This document shows positions 53,345-64,000 of a stretch of 64,000 bases of DNA, in pieces (position 1 is the first letter of the stretch; each line of letters opens with the position of its first letter). The notes under the pieces were generated by a model, which was not told the origin of the DNA, did not search any database, and worked only from the letters and a program-made list of their open reading frames with translations. Source of the DNA: Pseudolabrys sp. (GTDB taxonomy: Bacteria > Pseudomonadota > Alphaproteobacteria > Rhizobiales > Xanthobacteraceae); NCBI GenBank assembly GCA_029980465.1, contig JARYIJ010000001.1, forward strand, positions 2,293,501 through 2,357,500, written 5' to 3'. The translations under genes were made by a program, and so were the position numbers.

Positions 53345-54444
53345 GCCGCGGTCCCCAGGAAGTCCTTGAGGGCCTGCACCACCAGGCGGTTGGCCTCCTC
53401 GCTGCCGATCGTCATGCGCAACGCGTTCGGCAGCCTGTAGGCGCCGACCTGGCGCAGGATCAGCCCGCGCTTGGTCAGGAAGGCGTCGGCCTCCTTCGCA
53501 GTCCTGCCCTTGGCGTCGGGAAAATGGATCAGCACGAAGTTGGCGACGCTCGGCGTCACCTTCAGGCCGAGCCTCTCGAGCTCAGTGCTCACCCACGGCA
53601 GCCACTTCGCATTGTGCTCGCGGGCGCGCTCGACGTGCGCGGCATCCTTGATGGCGGCGACGCCGGCCGCAATCGCCGGGGCATTGACGTTGAACGGCCC
53701 GCGGATGCGGTTGAGGGCGTCGACGATGTGCGCCGGCCCGTAGAGCCAGCCGAGCCGCACCGCGGCGAGCCCGTAGATCTTCGAGAACGTGCGGCACATC
53801 ACGACGTTCTCGCTGGTGGCGACCAGCTCGATGCCGGCTTCGTAGTCGTTGCGCCGGACATATTCGGCATAGGCGGCGTCGAGCACCAGCAGCACGTCTG
53901 GCGGCAGGCCGCGATGCAGCCGGCGCACCTCGTCGAACGGCAAGTAGGTGCCGGTGGGGTTGTTTGGGTTGGCGAGGAACACGATCTTGGTTTTCGGCGT
54001 CACTGCCGCCAGGATCGCGTCGACATCGGCCGTGAAATTCTTTTCCGGCACGACGACCGGCTTCGCCCCGGTGCCCATGGTCGCGATCGGATAGACCAGG
54101 AAGCCGTGCATGGTGTGGATCGCCTCGTCGCCGTCGGCGAGAAAGGCGCGCGCCAGCAGGTTCAAGAGATCGTCCGATCCGGCGCCGCAGACGATGCGGG
54201 CGGGATCGAGGCCGAACACGCCGCCGATCGCCTCGCGCAGTTCGGTGGCGGCGCCGTCCGGATAGTCCTCGAGATGCGCCGCGACCGAGCGATAAGCCTC
54301 GATCGTCGCGGACGAAGGACCGAGCGGGGTCTCGTTCGACGACAGCTTGAACACTTTGGCGACGCCGGGTGCCGTGCTCTTGCCCGGCACGTAGGGGGCG
54401 ATGTCGAGCACGCCGGGGCGCGGCTGCGGACGAGAGGCGGTCAT
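53341..54444 (-). CDS. hisC: Histidinol-phosphate / aromatic aminotransferase
   Basis: 367-residue class I PLP aminotransferase. [12 protein letters not shown] near residue 28, [27 protein letters not shown] near 155 and the PLP lysine in [17 protein letters not shown] near 217. Its place between tyrC and chorismate mutase suggests it also serves phenylalanine/tyrosine transamination. Confidence 0.94.
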   Translation of the reverse strand: MTASRPQPRPGVLDIAPYVPGKSTAPGVAKVFKLSSNETPLGPSSATIEAYRSVAAHLEDYPDGAATELREAIGGVFGLDPARIVCGAGSDDLLNLLARAFLADGDEAIHTMHGFLVYPIATMGTGAKPVVVPEKNFTADVDAILAAVTPKTKIVFLANPNNPTGTYLPFDEVRRLHRGLPPDVLLVLDAAYAEYVRRNDYEAGIELVATSENVVMCRTFSKIYGLAAVRLGWLYGPAHIVDALNRIRGPFNVNAPAIAAGVAAIKDAAHVERAREHNAKWLPWVSTELERLGLKVTPSVANFVLIHFPDAKGRTAKEADAFLTKRGLILRQVGAYRLPNALRMTIGSEEANRLVVQALKDFLGTAA

Positions 54445-54453
54445 GTCAGCTAC

Positions 54454-55332
54454 TCAATGCTTGTCGGCGGCAACCGTATAGCGGGTTGCATGGCTGCCGA
54501 CGAGAGCCGACGAGCGCACGCTGGCTCCTGCGTTAACAAGCGCCTTTTCGAGGTCGGCGAAGGACTTGCCTTCCGGCACGGTCACCAGGAGGGCGGCGCC
54601 ATCGAAGGCCTTGTCCGGCACGGCGATGAAATCGGCCACGGTCGATAGAGCCTGCGCTGTCTTGGCGGTCCAGCCCGAGACGCGAATGCTCCAGACCGAA
54701 GCCTCGGTCACCATGGCGTCGGCGGCGACGCGCGAGATCACGAACACCGGCAACGCCGCCGGGTGATCCTCGCGCTCCACGAAAGGCAGGCGGGCGATGA
54801 TCTTCGGTGCGGTGTCGAATTCGAGCGCGCTCCACCATGCGCCCGATGACGCCACCGCGAAGGCGGGCACCAGCCCCAGGTCACCCTTGGATTCCGAGAC
54901 GGCAGCGACCACGCCGGCCGCACCCATGTGCGGAACGAAGGGGACCGTGAAGCCGAAATGAAAACGGGCGCTGTCACGCATCAGCGCGTCGCCGGCGGTC
55001 AGATCGGCGTGCAGCGAGAACGGCGCCTGCACATAGGTGAATGTCGAGATGATAACGCGCCAGATGCTTTCCGCGGTGTCGAGCGGCAGGATGCCTTTGT
55101 GGCGCCTGACCAGCCGCCGCATCATGTCGGCTTCGCGGGCCGGCCGGAACGCGGAGCCGATCTCCTGACTTTTGTCGGCCCGCTTGGACTCGATCAAGCG
55201 GTCGATGATCTCGCCGCGCTGCATCAGCAGCCTGTGCATCTCCTCGTCGATGCGGTCGATCTCCTTGCGGAGATCGGCAAGCAGCGGCTTGTCGGCGGGT
55301 TTCGGCATGGTCATTGATGTGGCAGATGCCAT
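54454..55332 (-). CDS. Chorismate mutase (AroQ) with long C-terminal domain
   Basis: 292 residues. The N-terminal 100 are a type II chorismate mutase: LADLRKEIDRIDEEMHRLLMQRGEII, with Arg and Lys at the active-site positions (FRPAREADMMRRL). The 190-residue C-terminal part (from about residue 105, PFSLHADL...) looks alpha/beta and may be a diverged prephenate-dehydratase- or ACT-like regulatory piece; not identified. Possible starts are ATG at 55332 and 55314. First gene of the chorismate mutase-hisC-tyrC operon. Confidence 0.85.
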   Translation of the reverse strand: MASATSMTMPKPADKPLLADLRKEIDRIDEEMHRLLMQRGEIIDRLIESKRADKSQEIGSAFRPAREADMMRRLVRRHKGILPLDTAESIWRVIISTFTYVQAPFSLHADLTAGDALMRDSARFHFGFTVPFVPHMGAAGVVAAVSESKGDLGLVPAFAVASSGAWWSALEFDTAPKIIARLPFVEREDHPAALPVFVISRVAADAMVTEASVWSIRVSGWTAKTAQALSTVADFIAVPDKAFDGAALLVTVPEGKSFADLEKALVNAGASVRSSALVGSHATRYTVAADKH

Positions 55333-55768
55333 CTATTCGCGGCCTCACGCAAGGTTTTAAAGGCATACCGCGGCTCCGCCGGGCTGCTGCTCGACATTCC
55401 CGTCTCTATTGGCCAGTGCGCCGGGCCAAGAGGAATCACCCCATCCGGTGCCGGTGGTGAGCTGCGGAGCCCCGCCATCGAGCGGGCAAGCGGCGCGGTC
55501 GTGGCACCGCGGCAATTTTATTCAGCAACCCTAACGGGGCTACCAGTATTCGTGCGGCAAAGTCCCTGTAAAGCCACGTTTTCTCTGGATATTTTCGAAT
55601 GTCGAAAATCAATCGATCAATAATGCTGATGGCATGGCTGCCATGTTCCCGAGTTGGCTATTTCGATCAACACAAAGTTGCCAATTTTTACCGGCGAATG
55701 AGCTTCAAATTTCCGGTCAAGTCTGCCGGAGATCAAAGCTGTGCTTAGAAGAAAGGGGACTTAACCTG
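55333..55768. other. Divergent intergenic region, no gene
   Basis: 436 bases between the chorismate mutase gene and the TIGR02594 gene. GC-rich on the left, AT-rich on the right. A perfect inverted repeat at 55591-55609 is the only clear structure; no leader peptide rich in Phe or Tyr is visible. Confidence 0.6.
55591..55609. promoter_or_regulatory. Perfect palindrome, operator-like
   Basis: ATTTTCGA, spacer ATG, TCGAAAAT: eight-base arms with a three-base centre, 160 bases before the start of the secreted TIGR02594-type protein. Shape and size fit a dimeric repressor site. Confidence 0.5.
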
Positions 55769-56392
55769 ATGATCCAACTCACCAGGACATCGGTAATGGC
55801 ATGCTGCGCGGCTGCCGCGGTCGCAATGGCGACCCAAGCCTCGGCCAAGCCGAGGCATCATCACGTTGCTGCGTCGCATGCCACTGTCGAAACGAACCAT
55901 AGCCCGAGCGATCAGGTCGATCAGCGATACACGCGCATCGGTCCGGTTGCTGCGGCGCCTGCAAAGAGTTACCCACGCCGCGCCCGCGGCGCGGCGGCAC
56001 GTTCTGCGGCATTACGGGCTCAAGCCTCGGCGCAGGGGACGGTGTTTGGCTCCGGCGATCTGATCACGGATGCTCGCCGTTACATCGGCACCAATCCGAC
56101 CGGCCGGCGCAGCCTGTGGTGTGGCGCCTTCATGGACATGGTGCTGAAACAGACCGGTCACAAAGGCGGGGGCAATCTGGCGCGCGCCTATGCCAAATAT
56201 GGCCGCCGGATCTCCGGTCCGCAGGTCGGAGCGATTGCCGTGATGGCCCGCAAGGGCGGTGGCCATGTCGGCGTCGTCAGCGGCATCGATGCGTCGGGAA
56301 ATCCGATCATCATTTCCGGCAATCACAATCATACGGTTGCGGAGTCCGTTTATCCGCGCAGCCGGATCTACGCCTACGTGTTGCCCGAGTAA
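55769..56392 (+). CDS. Secreted TIGR02594-type (CHAP/NlpC-like) protein, copy A
   Basis: 207 residues with a signal peptide (1-26, ending ASA) and an Ala/Arg-rich linker. The C-terminal 100 residues are the conserved domain: ITDARRYIGTNPTG, LWCGAFMDMVLKQTG (catalytic-type Cys), GPQVGAIAVMARKGGGHVGVV (His), ISGNHNH. The pattern is like cysteine peptidases/amidases of cell-wall peptides. The gene at 56799-57722 is a paralog. ATG chosen because upstream frame has no signal peptide. Confidence 0.83.
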   Translation: MIQLTRTSVMACCAAAAVAMATQASAKPRHHHVAASHATVETNHSPSDQVDQRYTRIGPVAAAPAKSYPRRARGAAARSAALRAQASAQGTVFGSGDLITDARRYIGTNPTGRRSLWCGAFMDMVLKQTGHKGGGNLARAYAKYGRRISGPQVGAIAVMARKGGGHVGVVSGIDASGNPIIISGNHNHTVAESVYPRSRIYAYVLPE

Positions 56393-56468
56393 GCATTCGG
56401 AGTATCTCGTGTCGTGCGCCGGCCGTATCCATGAGCGGCCGGCGTTTTCTTTTTCCGGTTTGCGTAAG

Positions 56469-56562
56469 AGTCTGACTCGAAAAGAGCCCATCAAAGTCAA
56501 CGACGTGTTCCGGACGCGGTGCAGCACGAGCTATCAGCGCGTTTACGCGCGTCTTCGACGCG
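56469..56562 (+). repeat. 94-base dispersed repeat, copy 2
   Basis: 88 of 94 bases identical to the reverse complement of 21366-21459, with no gaps. It lies between the paralogous secreted protein genes in a 406-base spacer (56393-56798); the rest of that spacer shows no gene or clear signal. Confidence 0.85.
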
Positions 56563-56798
56563 GCGAGTTCGTCGTTTACGATGAAAAATCAATACTTACG
56601 GCGCTGTGCGGACCGATGCGTGCCTGCGGTGAATTTCATCAAGTTGCATATTAGCCAAACTTTTTAAGCACGCGGGGTTGTAGCGGGTTGTCTCGTCGAC
56701 CTGGGCGTGATTTTCGATCTGCACGACATGGCTTTCCGGGAGGTGAAAGCCACTTTTGACTGTGAATTTTTGCGGCGCGCGTGCTGGGAGTTTCGCCG

Positions 56799-57722
56799 AT
56801 GCGTAAAATGAAGACCAAAGTCAATTTGAACGCGGGCAATCGCATCAAGCGTAATGCCCCAAGCCGCCCCGCCAAGCGGCAGCCGGTCAAGCGCGGGACC
56901 GCCGGCACGAAAGTCAGGCCACGCATTGCAGACAACGACAACGTACCGGCGCATGCGCCGAGCGTTACGTCTGCTTGGCCTGCGGCGTCATTTTACAACC
57001 GTGCCGTCCTCGCCAGTGCGGTGGTCGTCCTGACCTTGTTGTCGGCCGCCACCGTCCGATCCGCTCTTACGAACACCCCACGCATTGCGGTCGAGCCGAT
57101 CGTCGATTCACAGATCGGGACGGCTCGCGTCGCGGCGGACGATATGCCGCTCATCATCGGCGCCGTTGCGCCGATTCCGCCGATCACGGTACCGCCGCTC
57201 GCGCCTAGCGTTCCGGGTATCGAACCTGCGAAGCGCAAGGCCCAGACACGGGCCGAGCGGCGCGACGTGGCGAAGCGTGAACGCGCTGAACCGCTTCGCG
57301 CGCATCAGGTGGTGACCGCGCGCCGCGCATACCGCCAAGCCGCATTCACCGGTTTAGCCGGCGTGCCGGGCGGCTCGAGCCTGATCGCCGAGGCGCGCCG
57401 CTATCTCGGCCGGAATCCGACAGGCTGGGCGCACAACTGGTGCGGCAAGTTCCTCGATATGGTGCTTCGGCACGTCGGCTATCGCGGCGGCGGCAATCTT
57501 GCCTTGGCCTATGCGAAATACGGCCATCGGTTGCCTGGCCCGCAAGTTGGCGCCATTGCGGTCTTTAACCGCCGCGGCGGCGGCCATGTCGGGATCGTCA
57601 CCGGCATCGATTCCAACGGCAATCCCGTCGTGATCTCCGGCAACTACAATCATCGCGTCGCCGAAACGACATTCCCGGCACGTCTTGCCGTCGCCTATGT
57701 GGCGCCCGGACCAGTCAAATAG
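56799..57722 (+). CDS. Secreted/anchored TIGR02594-type protein, copy B
   Basis: 307 residues from ATG 56799 (ATG at 56808 also possible). A long basic head (1-65, rich in Lys/Arg), a membrane anchor (about 67-88), a Pro/Ala/Arg linker, and the same C-terminal domain as copy A: IAEARRYLGRNPTGW, NWCGKFLDMVLRHVG, QVGAIAVFNRRGGGHVGIV, ISGNYNHRV. Unlike copy A it has a signal anchor, not a cleaved signal. Converges on the MOSC gene. Confidence 0.8.
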   Translation: MRKMKTKVNLNAGNRIKRNAPSRPAKRQPVKRGTAGTKVRPRIADNDNVPAHAPSVTSAWPAASFYNRAVLASAVVVLTLLSAATVRSALTNTPRIAVEPIVDSQIGTARVAADDMPLIIGAVAPIPPITVPPLAPSVPGIEPAKRKAQTRAERRDVAKRERAEPLRAHQVVTARRAYRQAAFTGLAGVPGGSSLIAEARRYLGRNPTGWAHNWCGKFLDMVLRHVGYRGGGNLALAYAKYGHRLPGPQVGAIAVFNRRGGGHVGIVTGIDSNGNPVVISGNYNHRVAETTFPARLAVAYVAPGPVK

Positions 57723-57752
57723 ACGCGCCTCTTGCTGCCGCGCAGGGGCCGC

Positions 57753-58538
57753 CTAACCGACAAAAGCTGCCTCCGCCAAGGCGATGGAATCGCCCGGCGC
57801 GATCGGCCCGCCGGCAACGACCTGGGCATAGATGCCGCAGTCGGTGTGGCCGAAATTGTCCATCAGCGCTTTGGGAACGTGCAGATCGCGAATGCCGGCT
57901 GCCGGATCGACCTCGGTCGCCGCGCAACGCTTGATTCGTTTGATGACCTTCAGCCGCGCGTCGCCGATCGCGAGGTCGCGGCCGACGAGGTCGAACTCGC
58001 TCCAGGCCGGCCAACCACGGACATAGAGATTGGCGCGAAAGCGTAACGGATCGACCGGCGCATCCATCGCGGCTTCAATCTCGGCGACCGAGCCGAGATT
58101 GATGATCGACACCACCTTGTTGGCATTGTCGGAGAAGCTGTGACCCTCGGCGAACAGGACCTTGGGCGGGCCGCGCAATTCGTCCGGCATGTAGCGGCGC
58201 ATGAAGGCCTCGACCGCAAGCCGTCCCTCCCTGGTCCGCAGGTCGGCCCGCACCGCCTCGCGGCCGTCGTGCCGAATGGCGAGCGTGTGGCTGGCCTCGT
58301 CGTAATCGGTGCGGAGCGCCGCCAGCCGCTCGTTGCGCATCAGCATCAGGAAGCGGATTTTCGGGAAATGGGACGGCGCTGCCGGATCGAAACCGCTCGG
58401 CCCGTTTTCGACGGCGTAAAGCCGGTCGGCGGGCAGTGTCTGGCCCGGCGCCAGCACGGTGTCCGGCAGCTTTTGGGGGGAGAGGCCCTTCACCGGGTAA
58501 CGGTAAATGGCCTCGATTCTCGCAGCCTTGTCGGTCAT
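57753..58538 (-). CDS. MOSC-domain protein (beta-barrel MOSC_N + MOSC)
   Basis: 261 residues. Starts with an N-terminal barrel (IEAIYRYPVKGLSPQKLP) and a MOSC domain ending CAATEVDPAAGIRDLHVPK (catalytic-type Cys near residue 208) and FGHTDCGIYAQVVAGGPI. Such proteins bind molybdenum cofactor and act as mARC-like reductases or YcbX-type detoxifiers. Single gene. Confidence 0.9.
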   Translation of the reverse strand: MTDKAARIEAIYRYPVKGLSPQKLPDTVLAPGQTLPADRLYAVENGPSGFDPAAPSHFPKIRFLMLMRNERLAALRTDYDEASHTLAIRHDGREAVRADLRTREGRLAVEAFMRRYMPDELRGPPKVLFAEGHSFSDNANKVVSIINLGSVAEIEAAMDAPVDPLRFRANLYVRGWPAWSEFDLVGRDLAIGDARLKVIKRIKRCAATEVDPAAGIRDLHVPKALMDNFGHTDCGIYAQVVAGGPIAPGDSIALAEAAFVG

Positions 58539-58592
58539 GCCGTCTTGTTAACGGCGCCGCCGATCTTTGGCCAGATGCGAAACCGGAACCCC

Positions 58593-58620
58593 CTTCAACC
58601 GTGATAATTTCTCTCCATAT
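58593..58620 (+). promoter_or_regulatory. Possible heat-shock (RpoH) promoter of clpB
   Basis: CTTCAA (58593-58598), 16 bases, CCATAT (58615-58620), about 66 bases before the clpB ATG. The -10 matches the CCATnT part of RpoH promoters well; the -35 has C where CTTGAA has G. Confidence 0.45.
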
Positions 58621-58685
58621 AGGAGAGGCAGGCCGCCTCCGGGGGCCTGATCAATCCGGTGCCGCACGGGCCGAGGGAGCAACGA

Positions 58686-61283
<2,598 letters not shown>

Positions 61284-61396
61284 CAGCCGCTGGACCTGAA
61301 ACACAGCGGGCTCCGGCAGCGCCGGGGCCCGACGTGTATTGATCGGATCGATCGCAAACCGCTACGGTACGGCGACTCGAACAGGCCGCCCGCCGC

Positions 61397-62434
61397 ATGC
61401 CGTCCATCTCCATTGCCCTGGCGACACGCAATGGCGAAACGTATCTGCCGGCCCAGCTCGAAAGCCTGGCGGCGCAGACGGCGCCGCCGCACGAGCTGGT
61501 CGTTACCGACGACGGCTCCGACGACCGCACCGTCGCCATCGTCGAGCGGTTTGCCATACGGGCGCCGTTTCCGGTCCGCCTCAGTGTCAACGAGGCGACA
61601 CTCGGATACCGGCGGAATTTTCTGCAGGCGGCCGGATTGTGCAGCGGCGATCTGATCGCGTTCTGCGATCAGGACGACGTCTGGAATGCGGACAAGCTCG
61701 CTGTGATGACGCCTGTCTTCGACGATCCGGAGGTCATGTTCGCCTATCACAACGCGATCCTGATCGACGCCGGCGGACGTCCGTGCGGCAGGCTCTATCG
61801 CGGCATCGAGGGGGCAAAAGACTTTCCGCCTCTGGCGCGGGACCCGTGGATCTCGCCGCCTGGCTTCACGCAAATTTTCCGCCGCGACCTGATGCGATTC
61901 TCGCAAATGCACGGTGCGACGTTCGACGTCGACTGGCCGCAAGAGCCGCTTGCGCACGATCAATGGTTCGCGCTGCTCGCGTCGGTGCTGGGTCACGTCG
62001 TGTACGTTCGCAAGCCTCTGGCGCTCTATCGCCAGCATGGCGGCAACACGTTCGGAGCCTATCCCGACCGCCGTGCCCGTCTCTTTCGCCTGGCGCGCGG
62101 TGAGAAATTTATACGCCTGGCGGCGCGCGCGTCTCGCAATCGCGTCGAGCTGCTCGAGCGGCTTCAGGCGGACCTTGTGCCGGCGCAGCGTGAACGCGCG
62201 CAGCGCGGCATCGCTTATTATGATGCGCTGAGCCGGTCGCTCGACGCGCGGCTGCCGGTTTATGCCTCGGCGTCGATCGCGCAGAGATTTGGCGCGCTGT
62301 GGACGTTGTTGCGATCCGGCGCCTACGGCAAACGCAACGGCTCGGCGCGTTTCACGGGGCTCGACCTCGCAATGGACGCCTATCTCGCTGTTCCGTTCGG
62401 CCCGCGGCTGCAGCGGATGTTGCCCTGGTCATGA
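61397..62434 (+). CDS. GT2 glycosyltransferase (rhamnosyltransferase-like)
   Basis: 345 residues with a GT-A fold: SIALATRNGETYLPAQLES, VVTDDGSDDRT and the metal motif FCDQDDVWN near residue 96. No membrane helices. It resembles rhamnosyl/galactosyl transferases of O-antigen or exopolysaccharide clusters. Begins 113 bases after clpB; followed by a second GT2. Confidence 0.87.
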   Translation: MPSISIALATRNGETYLPAQLESLAAQTAPPHELVVTDDGSDDRTVAIVERFAIRAPFPVRLSVNEATLGYRRNFLQAAGLCSGDLIAFCDQDDVWNADKLAVMTPVFDDPEVMFAYHNAILIDAGGRPCGRLYRGIEGAKDFPPLARDPWISPPGFTQIFRRDLMRFSQMHGATFDVDWPQEPLAHDQWFALLASVLGHVVYVRKPLALYRQHGGNTFGAYPDRRARLFRLARGEKFIRLAARASRNRVELLERLQADLVPAQRERAQRGIAYYDALSRSLDARLPVYASASIAQRFGALWTLLRSGAYGKRNGSARFTGLDLAMDAYLAVPFGPRLQRMLPWS

Positions 62435-62501
62435 CGCCCGTAAATTGAATTTTCGGACCGGCCCCGATACAAGCCGCGGTGGAAATACGACAGGCGGTAC
62501 G

Positions 62502-63791
62502 ATGATCTTCGGCGGGCTGGGCGAGCTCTTTGTCGCTCTCACTCTTGTGGGCTGCGGCTCCATCGCCGTTGCCGATCTCGCGTTGCTCTATCAGCTTGCG
62601 CGCTACCTCGTCCTCCGCCGCAGCGGTCTCGCCGATGAGGCGATGAGGTTGGCCAAACCGTTGCCGTCCGACGCTCACCTGCCTCATGTCGTGCTGCAGA
62701 TTCCCACCTTCAACGAAGGGACGCTCGTCGAGCGCAGCGTCGAGAACGCCATGCGTCTCGATTGGCCGCGCGACAAGCTGCATATCCAGATTTGCGACGA
62801 CAGTACCGACAGGACCACGGCGATTGCCCGTGCCGCCGCCGAGCGCGCGACGGCGCTCGGCTTCGACGTCACGGTCTTTCATCGGAGCAGCCGCAGGGGC
62901 TTCAAGGCCGGCTCGCTGCACGAAGCGATGAACCAAAGCCCCCATGACTATTTCGCGATCCTCGACGTCGATTACATCTCGCCACCAGACTTTCTGCGGC
63001 GCTGCATGGTCGTGCTGCTGCACGGCCCCCGGCTCGCCTTCGTGCAGGCGAGGCCGGATTATCTCAATTCGGACGCCAATATCCTGACGCGGGCCCAGAC
63101 GCTGATTCTCGATTATCACTACGCGCTCGAACAGGCGGTGCGAAGCTGGTCGCATCAGGCCTTGCCATTCAATGGCACCTGCGGCGTGTGGCGGCGCGAG
63201 GCGATCGAGCTGGGCGGCGGGTGGCGCGGCGAGAGCCTCACCGAGGATTGGGAGCTCAGTTATCACGCGCGGCTCAAGGGCATGCGCGGCATGTTCATCA
63301 CCTCGGTCAGCGCCGCCGGAGAGCTGCCCAGCAACCTGGACGCCTGGGTACCCCAGCAAAAGCGCTGGGCGCGGGGGATCGGGCAGGTGGCGCGAATGAT
63401 GCTGCCGCGTGTCTTTGCATCACAGCATTTGTCGCTGCGCGAGCGGCTCGGTTCGATATTTCCGATGGCCTTGTGGCTGGCCTATTCGGTGTTTACTGCG
63501 ACCTATCTGGCCGCAATCCCGGCGCTTATTTTGAAGCCATCCTGGTGGCTGGCGCTGACGATCTACCTTTTCTATGTCGCCACCTACGGCATTTTCTGCA
63601 TGCTGGCCTTCGTCGGCAGGGTTGCCGCCGGACGCCGGACTCCCGTCAGCCATTTCCTCCAGGGTGTGGCCGCGCTTCCGGTTGTCTGCCTCTATATCAG
63701 CTGGATCCACCTTTGGGTCTTGCCGTCGATTCTGCTTCGCCGGCACCGGATTTTCGTCCGCACCCCGAAGCGGGGCGCGGCGCCACGCTGA
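62502..63791 (+). CDS. Cellulose-synthase-like membrane GT2 glycosyltransferase
   Basis: 429 residues. An N-terminal membrane helix (about 5-27), GT2 domain with QIPTFNEGTLVERSV, ICDDSTDRT, ILDVDYISP, LTEDWELSYHA (catalytic Asp) and QQKRWARG (QxxRW), then four membrane helices. Probably makes a beta-linked glucan or mannan at the inner membrane. ATG 62502 chosen; the longer open frame overlaps the previous gene. Confidence 0.87.
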   Translation: MIFGGLGELFVALTLVGCGSIAVADLALLYQLARYLVLRRSGLADEAMRLAKPLPSDAHLPHVVLQIPTFNEGTLVERSVENAMRLDWPRDKLHIQICDDSTDRTTAIARAAAERATALGFDVTVFHRSSRRGFKAGSLHEAMNQSPHDYFAILDVDYISPPDFLRRCMVVLLHGPRLAFVQARPDYLNSDANILTRAQTLILDYHYALEQAVRSWSHQALPFNGTCGVWRREAIELGGGWRGESLTEDWELSYHARLKGMRGMFITSVSAAGELPSNLDAWVPQQKRWARGIGQVARMMLPRVFASQHLSLRERLGSIFPMALWLAYSVFTATYLAAIPALILKPSWWLALTIYLFYVATYGIFCMLAFVGRVAAGRRTPVSHFLQGVAALPVVCLYISWIHLWVLPSILLRRHRIFVRTPKRGAAPR

Positions 63792-63803
63792 GGGCGCCCG
63801 GCG

Positions 63804-64000
63804 CTAGCGTTGTGCGGTGCGGGTCGGCGCGCGCGTCATCAGCCTGTCGATGCGGCTTCGTTCACGCTCGAAGGAAGCGAGGACAGGACCCTGCAGTTCG
63901 CGGCCGCGCGGCAGCTTGATGCGCATGGGATCGACGAAGCGGCCGTTGATGCGAATCTCGAAATGCACGTGCGACCCGGTCGAAAGCCCGGTCGAGCCGA
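63804..64000 (-). CDS. C-terminal end of an M23 metallopeptidase, cut by window edge
   Basis: 65 residues remain: STGLSTGSHVHFEIRINGRF with the HxH zinc motif (HVHFEI) of the LytM/M23 fold, then a basic tail. Peptidoglycan hydrolase or activator; start lies beyond the right edge. Confidence 0.88.
   Translation of the reverse strand, partial: GSTGLSTGSHVHFEIRINGRFVDPMRIKLPRGRELQGPVLASFERERSRIDRLMTRAPTRTAQR

Noticed and set aside
61284..61340. Terminator after clpB
   Set aside because: A GC stem (CGGGCTCCGGC / GCCGGGGCCCG) is present but no T-run follows, so it was not called.

Overview
The window is a GC-rich (roughly 64-65% by eye), densely coded chromosomal stretch of an alphaproteobacterium of the order Hyphomicrobiales, most likely the Bradyrhizobium/Xanthobacter side of the order. 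Supporting signs are GcrA, the fused transaldolase/glucose-6-phosphate isomerase, the long dCTP deaminase, a SAM-II riboswitch before metZ, the TlpA-ArgH-lipoprotein-LysA-TIGR02302 order, the MJ0042-finger/FtsEX pair, and palindromic repeats of the CCCGGGCTTGACCCGGG type. There is no prophage, insertion sequence, integrase or CRISPR array; this is mostly core genome with a few accessory islets.

Region by region. 1-9082: oxidative and non-oxidative pentose phosphate operon (tkt, tal-pgi, gnd, zwf, pgl, a polyphosphate-glucokinase-like ROK kinase), interrupted by two MITE-like hairpins, then a small secreted cytochrome c. 9136-12428: an ECF sigma / membrane anti-sigma / secreted subtilase module on the minus strand, with a divergent gene for a tiny His/Gly/Trp-rich secreted protein. 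12590-20398: a UPF0104 membrane protein and the phosphate regulon core phoR-pstS-pstC-pstA-pstB-phoU-phoB with a clear Pho box. 20399-21606: a 1.2 kb gene-free block of repeats and strongly folded sequence. 21607-26780: gcrA, divergent argD-argF-hslO, an L,D-transpeptidase-like protein, apaG. 26900-30964: OpgC acyltransferase plus two SGNH hydrolases, then metZ under a SAM-II riboswitch. 31040-36806: dcd, a small Cys-rich protein, tRNA-Gly(CCC), polysaccharide deacetylase, SCO protein, a GT2 glycosyltransferase with a GspE-N/MshEN-like N-domain, HIG1 protein. 36829-46585: cobalamin adenosyltransferase, etfBA, 3-hydroxyacyl-CoA dehydrogenase, tlpA, argH, lptM-like, lysA, TIGR02302 protein. 46589-55332: MJ0042 finger protein, ftsEX-ydcF-plsC, ChaC-like protein, DUF2125, and the aromatic/histidine cluster tyrC-hisC-chorismate mutase. 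55769-64000: two TIGR02594-type secreted proteins, a MOSC protein, clpB with a possible heat-shock promoter, two GT2 enzymes and the C-terminal end of an M23 peptidase.

The best candidate for an undescribed system is the ECF module at 9136-12428. The sigma gene and the divergent small secreted protein gene both carry TGAACC-N16-CGAC at promoter distance. The extracytoplasmic part of the anti-sigma factor has the same predicted strand/helix order and similar residues as the propeptide-like domain of the neighbouring subtilase. This suggests a protease that senses, or is sensed through, a copy of its own prodomain. Other points worth testing are the possible c-di-GMP-responsive glycosyltransferase, the three-hairpin SAM-II leader, a PhoR lacking membrane segments, and the repeat/structured block after phoB.
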